DNA of 64,000 nucleotides from Scandinavium ludwigii_A (GTDB lineage: Bacteria; Pseudomonadota; Gammaproteobacteria; Enterobacterales; Enterobacteriaceae): contig CP191518.1 in assembly GCA_050516505.1 (NCBI GenBank), positions 3,720,001 through 3,784,000 of the forward strand, given 5' to 3'. A program made the position numbers and the translations under genes. Shown in pieces: positions 27,481-36,926 of the stretch (the first letter of the stretch is position 1; each line of letters starts with the position of its first letter). A model generated the notes under the pieces. That model saw only the letters and a list, made by a program, of their open reading frames with translations. It did not search any database and was not told the origin of the DNA.

Positions 27481-28370
27481 GCTTTGCCTCCCAACGCGTT
27501 ATCGAGAATGCGGATAAAATTCATCACCGACAGCGTCGCGCCGTAGAACCATACGGCGGGCACGCGCTGGAAGCGCTGCTGACGCACAAACGGCATCGCC
27601 TGCCACAACGGCGTCGCCATCAGTTTTTGCATGTCCGCGTCGTTGCCGTGATCGAAACAGATAACGTCCACGTCTTTGAACTCGCCCAGTCGGTCGATGC
27701 CGACCACCTGGCTGCCCCAGAAATTGGTTTCGCCCTGCCAGGCATTTACGATCCCGTAATCATCCAGGATTTGCTGGAACAGGCAGTTCGGACCGAAGGC
27801 CAGCACATGGCGGGCATCGAGCAGCGTGACCATCAGCAGCGGTCGTCCGCCGCGCGCGGCAAAACGAGGTTTATGCTGTGCCACAAATTCATCGAAATGA
27901 GTGAGATGTGCGTGAGCCTGGTTTTCCATGCCCAGCAGCTGGCCCATTTCCACCAGCGACTTGCGGGCATTCGTCAGCGGATGTTTGCCATCGCTAAAGT
28001 CGAAACCGCGGCCCGGCGCGATACGCGCCAGTTTTTCCGGCGACGGACCATAGCCTGCCGACCACACCATGTACGACGGTTTCATTTCAGTCAGCAGTTC
28101 GAGATTGGGTTCGGTACGCAGGCCAACGTCAATCACCGACGCAGGCAACGCCGCTTCATTGACCCACAGATTGTAATTAGGAATGTCGGCCACGCCGTAC
28201 GGCGTTACGCCCAGCGCGAGCAGCAGTTCTACCGGCAGCCATTCAAGGGCCACGATGCGGTGCGGATCCACCGTCGCGGCATGCACGCTTTTCATCTGCC
28301 AGAGCAGCGGAGACAGCGCCATTGCCGTCAGTAAACGACGACGGCTTATCGAGAGGGAATCATTCATCAA
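27477..28370 (-). CDS. fhuD: FhuD, periplasmic hydroxamate siderophore binding protein
   Basis: FhuD receives ferrichrome and related siderophores from FhuA and hands them to FhuBC. The 297-residue precursor begins with a signal peptide containing the twin-arginine-like ISRRRLLTAMA, with cleavage near VHA (about residue 31). The mature chain is a class-III binding protein with two lobes joined by one long helix; conserved blocks include RTEPNLELLTEMKPS and NAWQGETNFWG. It overlaps fhuC and fhuB by 4 bp at either end. Confidence 0.96.
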   Translation of the reverse strand: MMNDSLSISRRRLLTAMALSPLLWQMKSVHAATVDPHRIVALEWLPVELLLALGVTPYGVADIPNYNLWVNEAALPASVIDVGLRTEPNLELLTEMKPSYMVWSAGYGPSPEKLARIAPGRGFDFSDGKHPLTNARKSLVEMGQLLGMENQAHAHLTHFDEFVAQHKPRFAARGGRPLLMVTLLDARHVLAFGPNCLFQQILDDYGIVNAWQGETNFWGSQVVGIDRLGEFKDVDVICFDHGNDADMQKLMATPLWQAMPFVRQQRFQRVPAVWFYGATLSVMNFIRILDNALGGKA

Positions 28371-29164
28371 TAAACAAAGCTTACCGGGGCAGCACCCGCC
28401 GGATGCGGCAGGATCCCCATCGGAATTCCGTAAATTTTTTCCAGCGTTTCGCCGCGCATCAGCGTTTCCGGCGTACCCTGGGCAATCATTTCGCCGCCGC
28501 GTAACGCCACCAGATAGTCGCAGTAGCGCGCCGCCATGTTGATGTCATGCAGGACCGCAATCACCGTCAGACCACGCTGCTGGCTAAGACGATGCACCAG
28601 CGCCAGGACGTCGACCTGATGGGCAATATCCAGCGCCGACGTCGGTTCGTCCAGCAGCAAGCAACGGCTGTCCTGGGCCACCAGCATCGCAATCCACGCG
28701 CGCTGACGTTCGCCACCGGAAAGGCTGTCCACCAGACGCTGGGCCAGCGGTTTCAGTCCCACCAACGAAATCGCTTCTTCCACTTTCTCGCGGTCCGCTG
28801 CGCCAAAACGCCCCAATGCGCCGTGCCACGGATAGCGACCAATCGCCACCAGCTCGCGAACCGTCATCCCTTCTGCCTGCGGCAACTGCTGTGGCAGATA
28901 GGCCACCTTGCGGGCAAACGCTTTGCTGTTCCAGCTTTCTAACGGTTGTCCGTCTAACAGAACATCGCCTTCTGACGGCGGCTGGTGACGGCCCAACATT
29001 TTTAACAGCGTGGATTTCCCTGATCCGTTATGGCCGATAAGGCCGGTCACTTTTCCGGGCGGGAAGGTCAGCGAAAGCGGGTGCAGCAGCGTACGGCCTG
29101 GCACACGAAAGGTGACATCGTTCAGGGCGAACGTGGTGTCGGTCTGAGTTGTGGTGTCCTGCAT
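28367..29164 (-). CDS. fhuC: FhuC, ferrichrome ABC importer ATPase
   Basis: FhuC hydrolyses ATP to drive siderophore import through FhuB. The 265-residue protein has Walker A GHNGSGKST (near residue 45), the LSGGERQR signature, Walker B CLLLDEPTSAL, and the switch His in VLHDINMAA. I chose the ATG at 29164 (MQDTTTQ), which restores the family length; the frame is open further upstream to 29302, but that part overlaps fhuA and does not look like protein of this family. It follows fhuA by 49 bp. Confidence 0.95.
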   Translation of the reverse strand: MQDTTTQTDTTFALNDVTFRVPGRTLLHPLSLTFPPGKVTGLIGHNGSGKSTLLKMLGRHQPPSEGDVLLDGQPLESWNSKAFARKVAYLPQQLPQAEGMTVRELVAIGRYPWHGALGRFGAADREKVEEAISLVGLKPLAQRLVDSLSGGERQRAWIAMLVAQDSRCLLLDEPTSALDIAHQVDVLALVHRLSQQRGLTVIAVLHDINMAARYCDYLVALRGGEMIAQGTPETLMRGETLEKIYGIPMGILPHPAGAAPVSFVY

Positions 29165-29213
29165 AGCGGCCAACTTGTTAAAAGGGCACGGCGAACCGTG
29201 CCCAAAGAGGAGA

Positions 29214-31424
29214 TTAGAAACGGAAGGTGGCTGTCGCCACAACCTGACGCTCAGCGCCCCAGTAGCACGCGTATTCGCTGTAGCAGCTGGAGACGTAGTC
29301 ACGATCGAACAGGTTGGTGACGTTCACGCCCACCGACGATCCCGGCAGACCGAAGCGTGCTAGATCGTATTTCACGGTCGCGTCCATCAGCGCATAGCCT
29401 GCCACGTTGAACGACTCATACGCCTTCGGCGAATTCGCTGAGTAGTAGCTGACGGTGTTGCCGATGTAACGTCCGCCCGCGCCGATCGTCAGACCGCTGA
29501 GCGCCGTTTCGTGGAAGGTGTAATCCGCCCACAGAGAAGCCATGTTACGTGGGATCTCCGCCGGACGTTTGCCTTCATACCAAGTATCCTGCGTATATTC
29601 CGCATCGGTGTAGGTGTAAGACGCCGTCACGTTGATGTTGGCATTCACCGCCGCCTTCGCTTCCAGCTCTACGCCACGGGAACGAATTTCGCCGCCCTGC
29701 ACGCTGAATCCGCTGGTCGGTGCGCTCGGGTCTGCCGTCAGGTTGCCATCTTTGGTCAGCTGATACACCGCTGCCGTGAGGACAACCGGCATATCTTTCG
29801 GTACGTACTTCACGCCCGCTTCGTACTGCTTACCGTTCGATGGATCAAACGGTTTGCCCTCTTTGGTGGCACCGGAAATCGGCTCGAAGGATTCGCTGTA
29901 ACTGAAGTATGGGGAAATACCGTTATCGAACAGATAGTTCAGGCCACCGCGCCAGGTGAACTGATGATCGTTAACTTCCGCAGTGGTATTTGACGAACGG
30001 GTCAGGGTAGACGTTTTCGCGAAGTCGTAGCGACCACCGAGCGTCAACACCCACTTATCCCATTCCGCCTGATCCTGCACGTACAAACCGGTCTGTTCCT
30101 GACGGTTCAGCACCGCATACGGGAAGGTCACGTTGATATTCGGATCGCCGTACTGCGGGTTGCTCATGCTGATCGGATCGGCCGAACCATAGTCAGCGTC
30201 AATGTCATTGCGCATGCGCATATAGTCCACACCGGTCAACAGCGTGTGATCCACTTCGCCAGTGGCGAATTTGGACTGCAGCTGGTTATCCACGGTGAAG
30301 CTGTTCATGTTTTCATCGGAACGCACGTACGCGCGGCTAATCTGGCCCGGCGCAATGTACCCGTTGCCATAAACGGAACGGTACAGAGTGTTCACCTGGG
30401 CGTAACGCAGATTCTGGCGTACGGTGAAGGTGTCATTAAATTCGTGTGCGAAGCTGTAACCCACCATCTTCTGGCGGCGAGACATCTTGTTATCCGGATC
30501 GCCTTCGTTGAAGTCGGTTGGCAGCTTGTGCTCGTTGCCATTCGCGTCGTGGTACGGCACCACCGTTCCTTCACGCGGCAGCCAGCCGTAGTAACCCGCA
30601 TCGGGATCGCTCTGGAAGTTACTCAGGAAGGTGAAGTCGGTTTTATCATCCGGGCGCCAGCTGAAAGATGGAGCAATCGCGTAGCGGGTGGATTTCACCA
30701 TTTCCTGCTGCGCGTTCTGACTGCTGCCCAGACCGGTCAGGCGGTAAGACCACACGCCGTCGTCGTCAATCGCATCGCTGAAGTCAAAACCGGTCTGCCA
30801 CAGGTTGTTGGTGCCCATTTTGAACTGAACTTCTTTCAACGGCTCAGTGGTCGGGCGCTTGCTGACCATGCTGACGATACCGCCGGGGTTACTTTTTCCG
30901 TACAGAACGGAAACCGGACCGCGCATCACTTCCACGCGCTCCAGGAAATACGGGTCCATCGACATTTCAGAGTAGTTATCACCCTGAAGCTTCATGCCGT
31001 CGAGGTACTGGTTGGTGTTGACCGTGGACGACGTGGTGAAACCGCGAATCGACACCACATCATAAGTATTGGAGCTGCCGCGCGTGGCGAAAACGCCTGG
31101 CGTATAGGCCAGCGCTTGTTTCACCGTGGTCGGCTGCTTCATGTCCATTTCTTCACGCGTCACAACTGAAATCGACTGCGGGGTCTTTTCAATCGGGGTG
31201 TCGGTTTTCGTGGCGGTGGCGGAATGTTTGGCGGCTATGGTGGCCGCTGGGCCCCACGCGCTTTCCTGCGGCGCCGCAGGGGCAGCCGTCACGGTAATGG
31301 TTTCTTCTTTAGGTTGTGTTGCTGCCTGTGCCTGGACAGACATGCCGCTAACCGCTGTGGCTACTACCCATGCGAGCTTGCGCACTGAGGTATTCATTGG
31401 CTGAGCAGTGTTGAGACGCGTCAT
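29214..31424 (-). CDS. fhuA: FhuA, TonB-dependent ferrichrome receptor
   Basis: FhuA imports ferrichrome across the outer membrane using TonB energy, and in E. coli is the receptor for phages T1, T5 and phi80 and for colicin M. The 736-residue precursor has a signal peptide ending in QAQA (about 35), the TonB box ETITVTA, a plug domain to about residue 190 and a 22-strand barrel ending in the aromatic ATFRF. The segment matching the large surface loop L4 is about 18 residues shorter than in E. coli and lacks its cysteine pair, whereas the pair in the last loop (CYSEYACYWG) is kept. It is first in fhuACDB and preceded by a Fur box. Confidence 0.95.
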   Translation of the reverse strand: MTRLNTAQPMNTSVRKLAWVVATAVSGMSVQAQAATQPKEETITVTAAPAAPQESAWGPAATIAAKHSATATKTDTPIEKTPQSISVVTREEMDMKQPTTVKQALAYTPGVFATRGSSNTYDVVSIRGFTTSSTVNTNQYLDGMKLQGDNYSEMSMDPYFLERVEVMRGPVSVLYGKSNPGGIVSMVSKRPTTEPLKEVQFKMGTNNLWQTGFDFSDAIDDDGVWSYRLTGLGSSQNAQQEMVKSTRYAIAPSFSWRPDDKTDFTFLSNFQSDPDAGYYGWLPREGTVVPYHDANGNEHKLPTDFNEGDPDNKMSRRQKMVGYSFAHEFNDTFTVRQNLRYAQVNTLYRSVYGNGYIAPGQISRAYVRSDENMNSFTVDNQLQSKFATGEVDHTLLTGVDYMRMRNDIDADYGSADPISMSNPQYGDPNINVTFPYAVLNRQEQTGLYVQDQAEWDKWVLTLGGRYDFAKTSTLTRSSNTTAEVNDHQFTWRGGLNYLFDNGISPYFSYSESFEPISGATKEGKPFDPSNGKQYEAGVKYVPKDMPVVLTAAVYQLTKDGNLTADPSAPTSGFSVQGGEIRSRGVELEAKAAVNANINVTASYTYTDAEYTQDTWYEGKRPAEIPRNMASLWADYTFHETALSGLTIGAGGRYIGNTVSYYSANSPKAYESFNVAGYALMDATVKYDLARFGLPGSSVGVNVTNLFDRDYVSSCYSEYACYWGAERQVVATATFRF

Positions 31425-31450
31425 TATTGTTCTCTGATGATATTGAGTGA

Positions 31451-31478
31451 ATGATAACGTAAACGAGAATTATTATTA
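31451..31478 (-). promoter_or_regulatory. Fur box upstream of fhuA
   Basis: On the minus strand, AATAATTCTCGTTTACGTTATC lies 27-54 bp before the fhuA ATG and resembles the known E. coli fhuA Fur site. It fits the repeated NATWAT hexamer pattern of Fur boxes, so iron should repress the operon. Confidence 0.72.
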
Positions 31479-31599
31479 TGCCCGCAGAATAATAGGCGAA
31501 ACGCGGAAGCCATAGCAAGCGGAATACGTCCCTACCAGAATTGAGGGTTTAAAAAATAACCTGATGGTAAGTAGGGAGTTAAAAGAAGGTTAAAGATTG

Positions 31600-31692
31600 C
31601 CCCTCACCCCGGCCCTCTCCCCCAAGGGTCGAGGGAGAAAACCGGACAATCCCCTCTCCCGTGTGGGGAGAGGGTTCGGGTGAGGGGTGAGG
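31600..31692. repeat. Two inverted palindromic repeats between fhuA and mrcB
   Basis: One copy (31600-31637) is in minus orientation and a second (31651-31692) in plus orientation, facing each other. Both have the CCCTCTCCC / GGGAGAGGG core and a GGGTGAGGG tail but lack the second-stem arm GCATCAAGCCGCACC. The pair ends 2 bp before the mrcB stop codon. Confidence 0.8.
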
Positions 31693-31694
31693 TC

Positions 31695-34238
31695 TTAGTT
31701 GCTGCCGAACATATCTTTAATCCAGCCCGCTACGCCGTCGCTTTTTTCCTGCTTCGCTGGCTGCTGTTGCTGTTGTTGTTGAGGCTGCTGCTGTGGCTGC
31801 TGCTGCGTTTGGCCGCCGAACGGATTTGCGTCCTGCTGCTGTTGTTGCATCGCCTCGCTCTGCTGGCACAGCTGATCCGGATTCGTGGTCCAGACCGGCA
31901 GCTGACGCATACCCGCCCCATTACAGATAAAGTTGCCGTTGTCGTCGACGCTCATATTGACGATATCTTCCGGCGGTGTCAGATCCAGTGGGATCGGCGA
32001 CTCGTTGGACAGATAACGCTGATAAATGGACATCGCACCACTGGCTCCGTACAGCTTGGTCGGCTGGTTGTTATCGCGGCCTACCCAGGTGATCACCACT
32101 TCACGCCCGTCAACCCCGGCAAACCAGGTATCAACGTTGTTGTTGGTGGTCCCGGTTTTACCTGCCAGATGCAGATTCGGGTACTTCGCGCCAAGCTGAC
32201 GACCGGTACCGCGCTGCACAACCTGCTGCATGGTCCACAGCGTCATATAAGCCGCCTGTGCCGGAACGGCACGTTCAGCCTGCGGATAGCTCTGGTACAG
32301 CACGGTGCCATCTTCCGCAATGACCGAACGCAGCGCGGACAGCGTCGCACGGTTACCCCCGCTGGAGATAGTCTGGAACGCCTGTGCCACTTCGATTGGC
32401 GTCAGGTTCAATGCCCCAAGAATCATCGCCGGAACGGGATGTAACTGATCTTTCGGCACACCGAGTTTTTGCCAGGTATCCGTGATCGCCGGCAGGCCAA
32501 GCGCCATCCCGAGGTTCACCGTCGGCACGTTCATCGAACGGGTCAACGCATCCACCAACATCACTTGACCACTGAAGCGCTTATCATCGTTCTGCGGCGA
32601 CCAGGTCTGGCCGTTCGACAGATGGATCGTGACTGGCGCATCGGCTATCCAGGTGTTCAGACGATAGGTATTGGCCTGACTCAGCGCAGTCAGATAGGTC
32701 GCTGGTTTTGCCAGAGAACCAATCGAACGACGTGCCTGCATCGCGCGGTTATAGCCCGCATACTGCGGCTCTGCACCGCCAACCATCGCCCGGACTTCGC
32801 CGGTCATACGGTCGACAATCACCATCGCGGTTTCGAGGTCGCTCAGTTTGCGCTGCTTCTTCAGGACAGGAATGCCTTCGGTCGCCGCTTTTTCTGCCGC
32901 ATCCTGCGCCACGGAGTCGAAGGTGGTAAAGATTTTCACACCGGAAAGATCTTTCACCTTGTCACCGAGCTTCGCCTGCAGCTCCTGACGCACCATCTGC
33001 ATAAACGCAGGCTGTGGAGAAATTACCCCACCGCGCGGCTGCACGCCCAACGGACGCGCGCTGAGCATGTCGTACAGCTCCTGATCGATAACCTTCTGCT
33101 GTTGCAGCAGGCGCAGGACCAGGTTACGACGTTCCAGTGCGAGTTTCGGGTTACGCCATGGGTTATAGATTGACGCCCCTTTCACCATGCCCACCAGTAG
33201 CGCTTGCTGATCGAGGCTCAGCTCTTCCACCGGGCGGCCAAAGTAGTACAGGCTCGCCAGCGGGAAGCCACGGATTTCGTTGTCGCCGCTCTGACCGAGG
33301 TACACCTCGTTCATATACAGCTCAAGGATCCTGTCTTTGCTGTAACGGGCATCCATGATCAGCGCCATGTACGCTTCGTTGGCTTTACGCCAGTAAGAGC
33401 GTTCACTGGAGAGGAACAGGTTTTTCACCAACTGCTGGGTCAGGGTACTTGCGCCCTGCACCGTACGGCCCGCCGTCAGGTTCGCCAATACCGCACGCCC
33501 CATCGAGTAGAAGCTGATCCCGTCATGCTCGTAGAAGTGACGGTCTTCGGTCGCAATCAGCGTGTCGATCAGCAAGTCCGGGAACCCACTGCGCGGCACA
33601 AACAGACGCTGCTCGCCGTTAGGCGATGACATCATGGTGATCAGACGCGGATCGAGACGGAAGAAACCGAACTGGCGGTTGTTATCCATGTTAGTGATGG
33701 AATCCAGATGATCGCCATCAAAGGTCAGACGCGCGCGCACCTGCCCTTCTTTGCTGTCCGGGAAATCGAACGGACGACGGATCATCTCGATGCTGTTGGA
33801 CTGCACGGTAAACTCGCCGGGACGGGTCATCGCCGTCACCTGACGGTACTGCGTCGCCGTCAGCAGTCGCACCATCTCATTTTTGCTGACAGGCATATCC
33901 GGTTCGAGGTTAACCATACGACCGTAAACCGCCGCCGGCAATTGCCATACTTTACCGTCGATTCGGGCTCGGATTTTCTGATCCAGATAGACGCCGTAAA
34001 TGGCCATCAACACCGCAAAAACGATGCCTAATTTGACCAGCAGCCAGAACCAGCCGTATTTGCGACGGGGCTTCTTGCCTTTACCTTTTCCGTTACGCGG
34101 CATCGGTTCGTCATCCTCATCTTCGTAATCATCATCGTCGTACTCTTCGTCCCTGAGACGACGACGGCTAACCTTCTGCTTAGCCGGACGTGCAGGCTTG
34201 CCTTTACGTCCAATTGGCTCGCGGTCATTCCCCGCCAT
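31695..34238 (-). CDS. mrcB: MrcB (PBP1b), bifunctional peptidoglycan synthase
   Basis: PBP1b polymerises lipid II into glycan strands and cross-links the peptides; it is activated from the outer membrane by LpoB. The 847-residue protein has a charged cytoplasmic tail (1-60), one membrane segment, a UB2H domain (about 105-195), the GT51 transglycosylase with its Glu in ATEDRHFYEHDG, and the transpeptidase with the catalytic Ser in RRSIGSLAKP and the KTGTTNN motif. The C-terminus carries a Gln-rich stretch (about residues 800-830) including seven consecutive Gln, before the conserved end GWIKDMFGSN. Confidence 0.96.
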   Translation of the reverse strand: MAGNDREPIGRKGKPARPAKQKVSRRRLRDEEYDDDDYEDEDDEPMPRNGKGKGKKPRRKYGWFWLLVKLGIVFAVLMAIYGVYLDQKIRARIDGKVWQLPAAVYGRMVNLEPDMPVSKNEMVRLLTATQYRQVTAMTRPGEFTVQSNSIEMIRRPFDFPDSKEGQVRARLTFDGDHLDSITNMDNNRQFGFFRLDPRLITMMSSPNGEQRLFVPRSGFPDLLIDTLIATEDRHFYEHDGISFYSMGRAVLANLTAGRTVQGASTLTQQLVKNLFLSSERSYWRKANEAYMALIMDARYSKDRILELYMNEVYLGQSGDNEIRGFPLASLYYFGRPVEELSLDQQALLVGMVKGASIYNPWRNPKLALERRNLVLRLLQQQKVIDQELYDMLSARPLGVQPRGGVISPQPAFMQMVRQELQAKLGDKVKDLSGVKIFTTFDSVAQDAAEKAATEGIPVLKKQRKLSDLETAMVIVDRMTGEVRAMVGGAEPQYAGYNRAMQARRSIGSLAKPATYLTALSQANTYRLNTWIADAPVTIHLSNGQTWSPQNDDKRFSGQVMLVDALTRSMNVPTVNLGMALGLPAITDTWQKLGVPKDQLHPVPAMILGALNLTPIEVAQAFQTISSGGNRATLSALRSVIAEDGTVLYQSYPQAERAVPAQAAYMTLWTMQQVVQRGTGRQLGAKYPNLHLAGKTGTTNNNVDTWFAGVDGREVVITWVGRDNNQPTKLYGASGAMSIYQRYLSNESPIPLDLTPPEDIVNMSVDDNGNFICNGAGMRQLPVWTTNPDQLCQQSEAMQQQQQDANPFGGQTQQQPQQQPQQQQQQQPAKQEKSDGVAGWIKDMFGSN

Positions 34239-34336
34239 ACTTTTTCTCCGCTAAATTCAGGCGTAAGCGCCTGATTCTCTTTCCTTTCACAACATGGTGA
34301 AAGAAGAAATCTCTCAAAATAAATTGCAAATCCTTT

Positions 34337-34354
34337 TCATTCTGAAAAGGATTT
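34337..34354. terminator. Terminator-like stem between hrpB and mrcB
   Basis: AAATCCTTTTCA pairs with TGAAAAGGATTT around TTC, with T following on the plus strand. Because both flanking genes run on the minus strand, it probably lies in the hrpB 3' end or the mrcB leader. The symmetric A/T flanks allow action in either direction. Confidence 0.5.
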
Positions 34355-34365
34355 TAGTGTTTGCT

Positions 34366-34412
34366 CCCTCTCCCTGGGGGAGAGGGCTGGGGTGAGGGCA
34401 TCAAGCCGCACC
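34366..34412 (+). repeat. Two-stem palindromic repeat, hrpB-mrcB copy
   Basis: The CCCTCTCCC / GGGAGAGGG core is followed by GGGGTGAGGGCATCAAG and CCGCACC, a full-length copy of the family. It is preceded by TTTTAGTGTTTGC, the same left flank as the copy behind hemL. Confidence 0.82.
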
Positions 34413-34423
34413 GTTCCCCAAAA

Positions 34424-36853
34424 CTACGAATACTTTTTCGTACGCCGCGTCGGTGCTGTACTCGCCGGATCATCCGGCCAGACGTGTTTCGGGTAGCGCC
34501 CCTTCATCTCTTTCTGCACTTCGCGGTAGGTGCCCACCCAAAATGCACTGAGATCGCGCGTGATTTGCAACGGTCGCTGCGCCGGAGACAGGAGCTCCAA
34601 AACCAGCGCCACGCGGCCTTGCGCAATCGTCGGTGTACTCGCCTCGCCAAACATTTCCTGCAATCGCACCGACAAAACCGGCGGATTATCCGCATCATAA
34701 CGCAGGGCAATCCGGCTTCCGGTCGGCACAGTGTAATGCGTGGGTAGCTCACTATCCAGACGTTGTCGTAATGACCAGGGCAGTAAGCCCTGTAATGCCT
34801 GGGTGACATTCAGCGCCTTCAAGGCTTTCAACGAATGTACACCGCTCATGTGCGGCAGCAGCCAGGACTCGAGTCCGGCCAACAAGGTTTCATCATCCAC
34901 CGCGGGCCATTCGTCTTCGGACAGCCAACGGGCGGCGTTATGAATACGCAAGCGTAGCTGTTCCGCTTCCGGCGTCCAGTTAAGAATGCTCAGACCTTTA
35001 TCACGCAGGCCGTTGAGCATTGCCTGATGCAGTTCATCTTCGGAAGGTTTTGCCAGCGGCTGCACCTTTACCGTCAATTGTCCGATACGGCTACGGCGCC
35101 AGGCTTTCAGCGTACCGTGGTTTTCATCCCATTCGATGGTGTCAGACTGCGAAAGCAGTTCAGGGCATTCGACCACCAGCGCGTCGATGTCGAGCGCCAG
35201 CGCCTGTAAAATTCGTGCGTCCGGCGACTGGCTGCCCTGCAATAACAGCGGCGCAATCAGCCATTCATGGCGGCCTAGCGCATCGTTGGCATCCAGCATC
35301 GCCCCCATGCCGTTCGCCAACTGGTAGCGCCCTTCCTGACCGCGTCGACGCGCGATGCGATCGGCAAACCCTTTTGCCAGCAGCGCGGTTATGCACCCTG
35401 CGTCAGGCTGGCCGGATGGCTTATCAATACGCTGATTGAGCGCTTTGGCGCGCTGCTGCCAGTTCGGCTGATTGCGGGAAAACGCCATTCCGAGGTCAGC
35501 ATTGCCGCCGCGCGGTGGCTCTTCCAGAATGGCGGCCAGTTTGGCAGCGGTCGCCACCTCGTCTGGTGAATCTGCCGCCACCAGCATCGCCGCCAGACGC
35601 GGATCGTTGCCGAGGGTCGCCATCTTCTGCCCCTGCGCCGTCAGCTGTTTGCCATCGAACGCGCCCAGTTGGGACAACAACGTGCGCGCAGCCGCCAGAT
35701 TAATGGCAGGGGGCTGATCCAGCCAGTTCAACTGGGCTGGGTCCTGACAACCCCACTGCAACAGTTCGAGCACCAGCCCGCAGAGATCACTCTGCAAAAT
35801 TTCCGGCTCGCCCTGCGCCGCCGCGCGTTCAGCCTGCTCTTTACCCAATAAGTGAAGACAAATCCCAGGTTCCAGTCGCCCGGCACGACCTGCCCGCTGG
35901 GTCATTGATGCCTGGCTGACACGCTGCGTTATCAGGCGAGTCAATCCGGTACGCGGGTCGAAACGCGCCACGCGCTCCTGGGCGCAGTCAACGACCAGTC
36001 GGATGCCTTCAATGGTCAGACTGGTTTCCGCAATGTTGGTCGCCAGCACCACTTTGCGCAGCCCTTTTTCTGCGGGCAGGATCGCCTTGCGCTGTTCACT
36101 TAACGACAGCGCCCCGTATAACGGGCAAAGCACTACGTCGGAACCTACCCGCGCGGCAAGCTGGTCCTGTACGCGCTGGATTTCACCCACGCCAGGTAAA
36201 AATAGCAGTAACGAGCCCGCTTCGTTACGCAGCAGTTCCGCCGTGGCCGCCGCCACCGCTTCATCAAAACGCTGATGGGTAGCCAGTGCCTGATAACGTC
36301 TTTCCACCGGGAACGCACGGCCCTCGGACGATATCACTGGCGCGTCGGGCAACAGCGTTTGTAACCGTACGTTATCCAGCGTTGCGGACATGATCAGCAG
36401 TTTTAAATCGTCACGCAGCCCGTGCTGCACATCGAGCAGCAGCGCCAGGGCCAAATCAGCCTGCAGGCTACGTTCGTGAAATTCATCGAGGATAACCAGC
36501 CCGACGCCACTCAGTTCCGGGTCACGTTGGATCATGCGAGTGAGAATGCCTTCCGTCACCACTTCGAGGCGGGTATTTTTACCGACGCAGGTTTCGGCGC
36601 GCATCCGATAGCCCACGGTGTCGCCCGGCTTCTCATTCAGCAGTTCAGCCAGCCGCTGAGCAACATTTCGCGCCGCCAGTCGGCGCGGCTCCAGCAGAAT
36701 AATTTTGCCCTGAATGCCGCCGGATTGCAGAATTTGCAGCGGCAGCCAGGTCGATTTACCGGCCCCGGTGGGCGCGTTGAGCAGCACCTGGGGCGCAGTA
36801 TTGAGCGCCTGGAGAAGTTCAGGAAGGACAGAGGCGACCGGCAATGACGACAC
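34424..36853 (-). CDS. hrpB: HrpB, ATP-dependent RNA helicase
   Basis: HrpB is a DExH-box helicase of the DEAH/RHA group; its exact cellular role in enterobacteria is not established. The 809-residue protein has Walker A APTGAGKSTW near residue 28-37, motif II as LDEFHERS rather than DEAH (normal for HrpB), SAT in LLIMSATLDN, and motif VI as QRAGRAGR. The HA2 region and the HrpB-specific C-terminal domain end in PTRRTKKYS. It is divergent from thpR, whose start is about 70 bp away. Confidence 0.95.
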   Translation of the reverse strand: MSSLPVASVLPELLQALNTAPQVLLNAPTGAGKSTWLPLQILQSGGIQGKIILLEPRRLAARNVAQRLAELLNEKPGDTVGYRMRAETCVGKNTRLEVVTEGILTRMIQRDPELSGVGLVILDEFHERSLQADLALALLLDVQHGLRDDLKLLIMSATLDNVRLQTLLPDAPVISSEGRAFPVERRYQALATHQRFDEAVAAATAELLRNEAGSLLLFLPGVGEIQRVQDQLAARVGSDVVLCPLYGALSLSEQRKAILPAEKGLRKVVLATNIAETSLTIEGIRLVVDCAQERVARFDPRTGLTRLITQRVSQASMTQRAGRAGRLEPGICLHLLGKEQAERAAAQGEPEILQSDLCGLVLELLQWGCQDPAQLNWLDQPPAINLAAARTLLSQLGAFDGKQLTAQGQKMATLGNDPRLAAMLVAADSPDEVATAAKLAAILEEPPRGGNADLGMAFSRNQPNWQQRAKALNQRIDKPSGQPDAGCITALLAKGFADRIARRRGQEGRYQLANGMGAMLDANDALGRHEWLIAPLLLQGSQSPDARILQALALDIDALVVECPELLSQSDTIEWDENHGTLKAWRRSRIGQLTVKVQPLAKPSEDELHQAMLNGLRDKGLSILNWTPEAEQLRLRIHNAARWLSEDEWPAVDDETLLAGLESWLLPHMSGVHSLKALKALNVTQALQGLLPWSLRQRLDSELPTHYTVPTGSRIALRYDADNPPVLSVRLQEMFGEASTPTIAQGRVALVLELLSPAQRPLQITRDLSAFWVGTYREVQKEMKGRYPKHVWPDDPASTAPTRRTKKYS

Positions 36854-36926
36854 AAAGGGCTCCAGTGGGTGACTTTAAATGGCCTGGCATTGTAGCATTG
36901 CGCTAAATCATTACCGAGACCCTGGC

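Noticed and set aside
31680..32444. 254-codon plus-strand frame starting with a Leu-rich stretch that looks like a membrane segment
   Set aside because: The Leu run is the complement of the PBP1b poly-Gln codons, not a real membrane helix.
36460..36520. HrpB motif II reads DEFH instead of DEAH, which could suggest a damaged helicase
   Set aside because: DEFH is the normal form in HrpB relatives, including E. coli.
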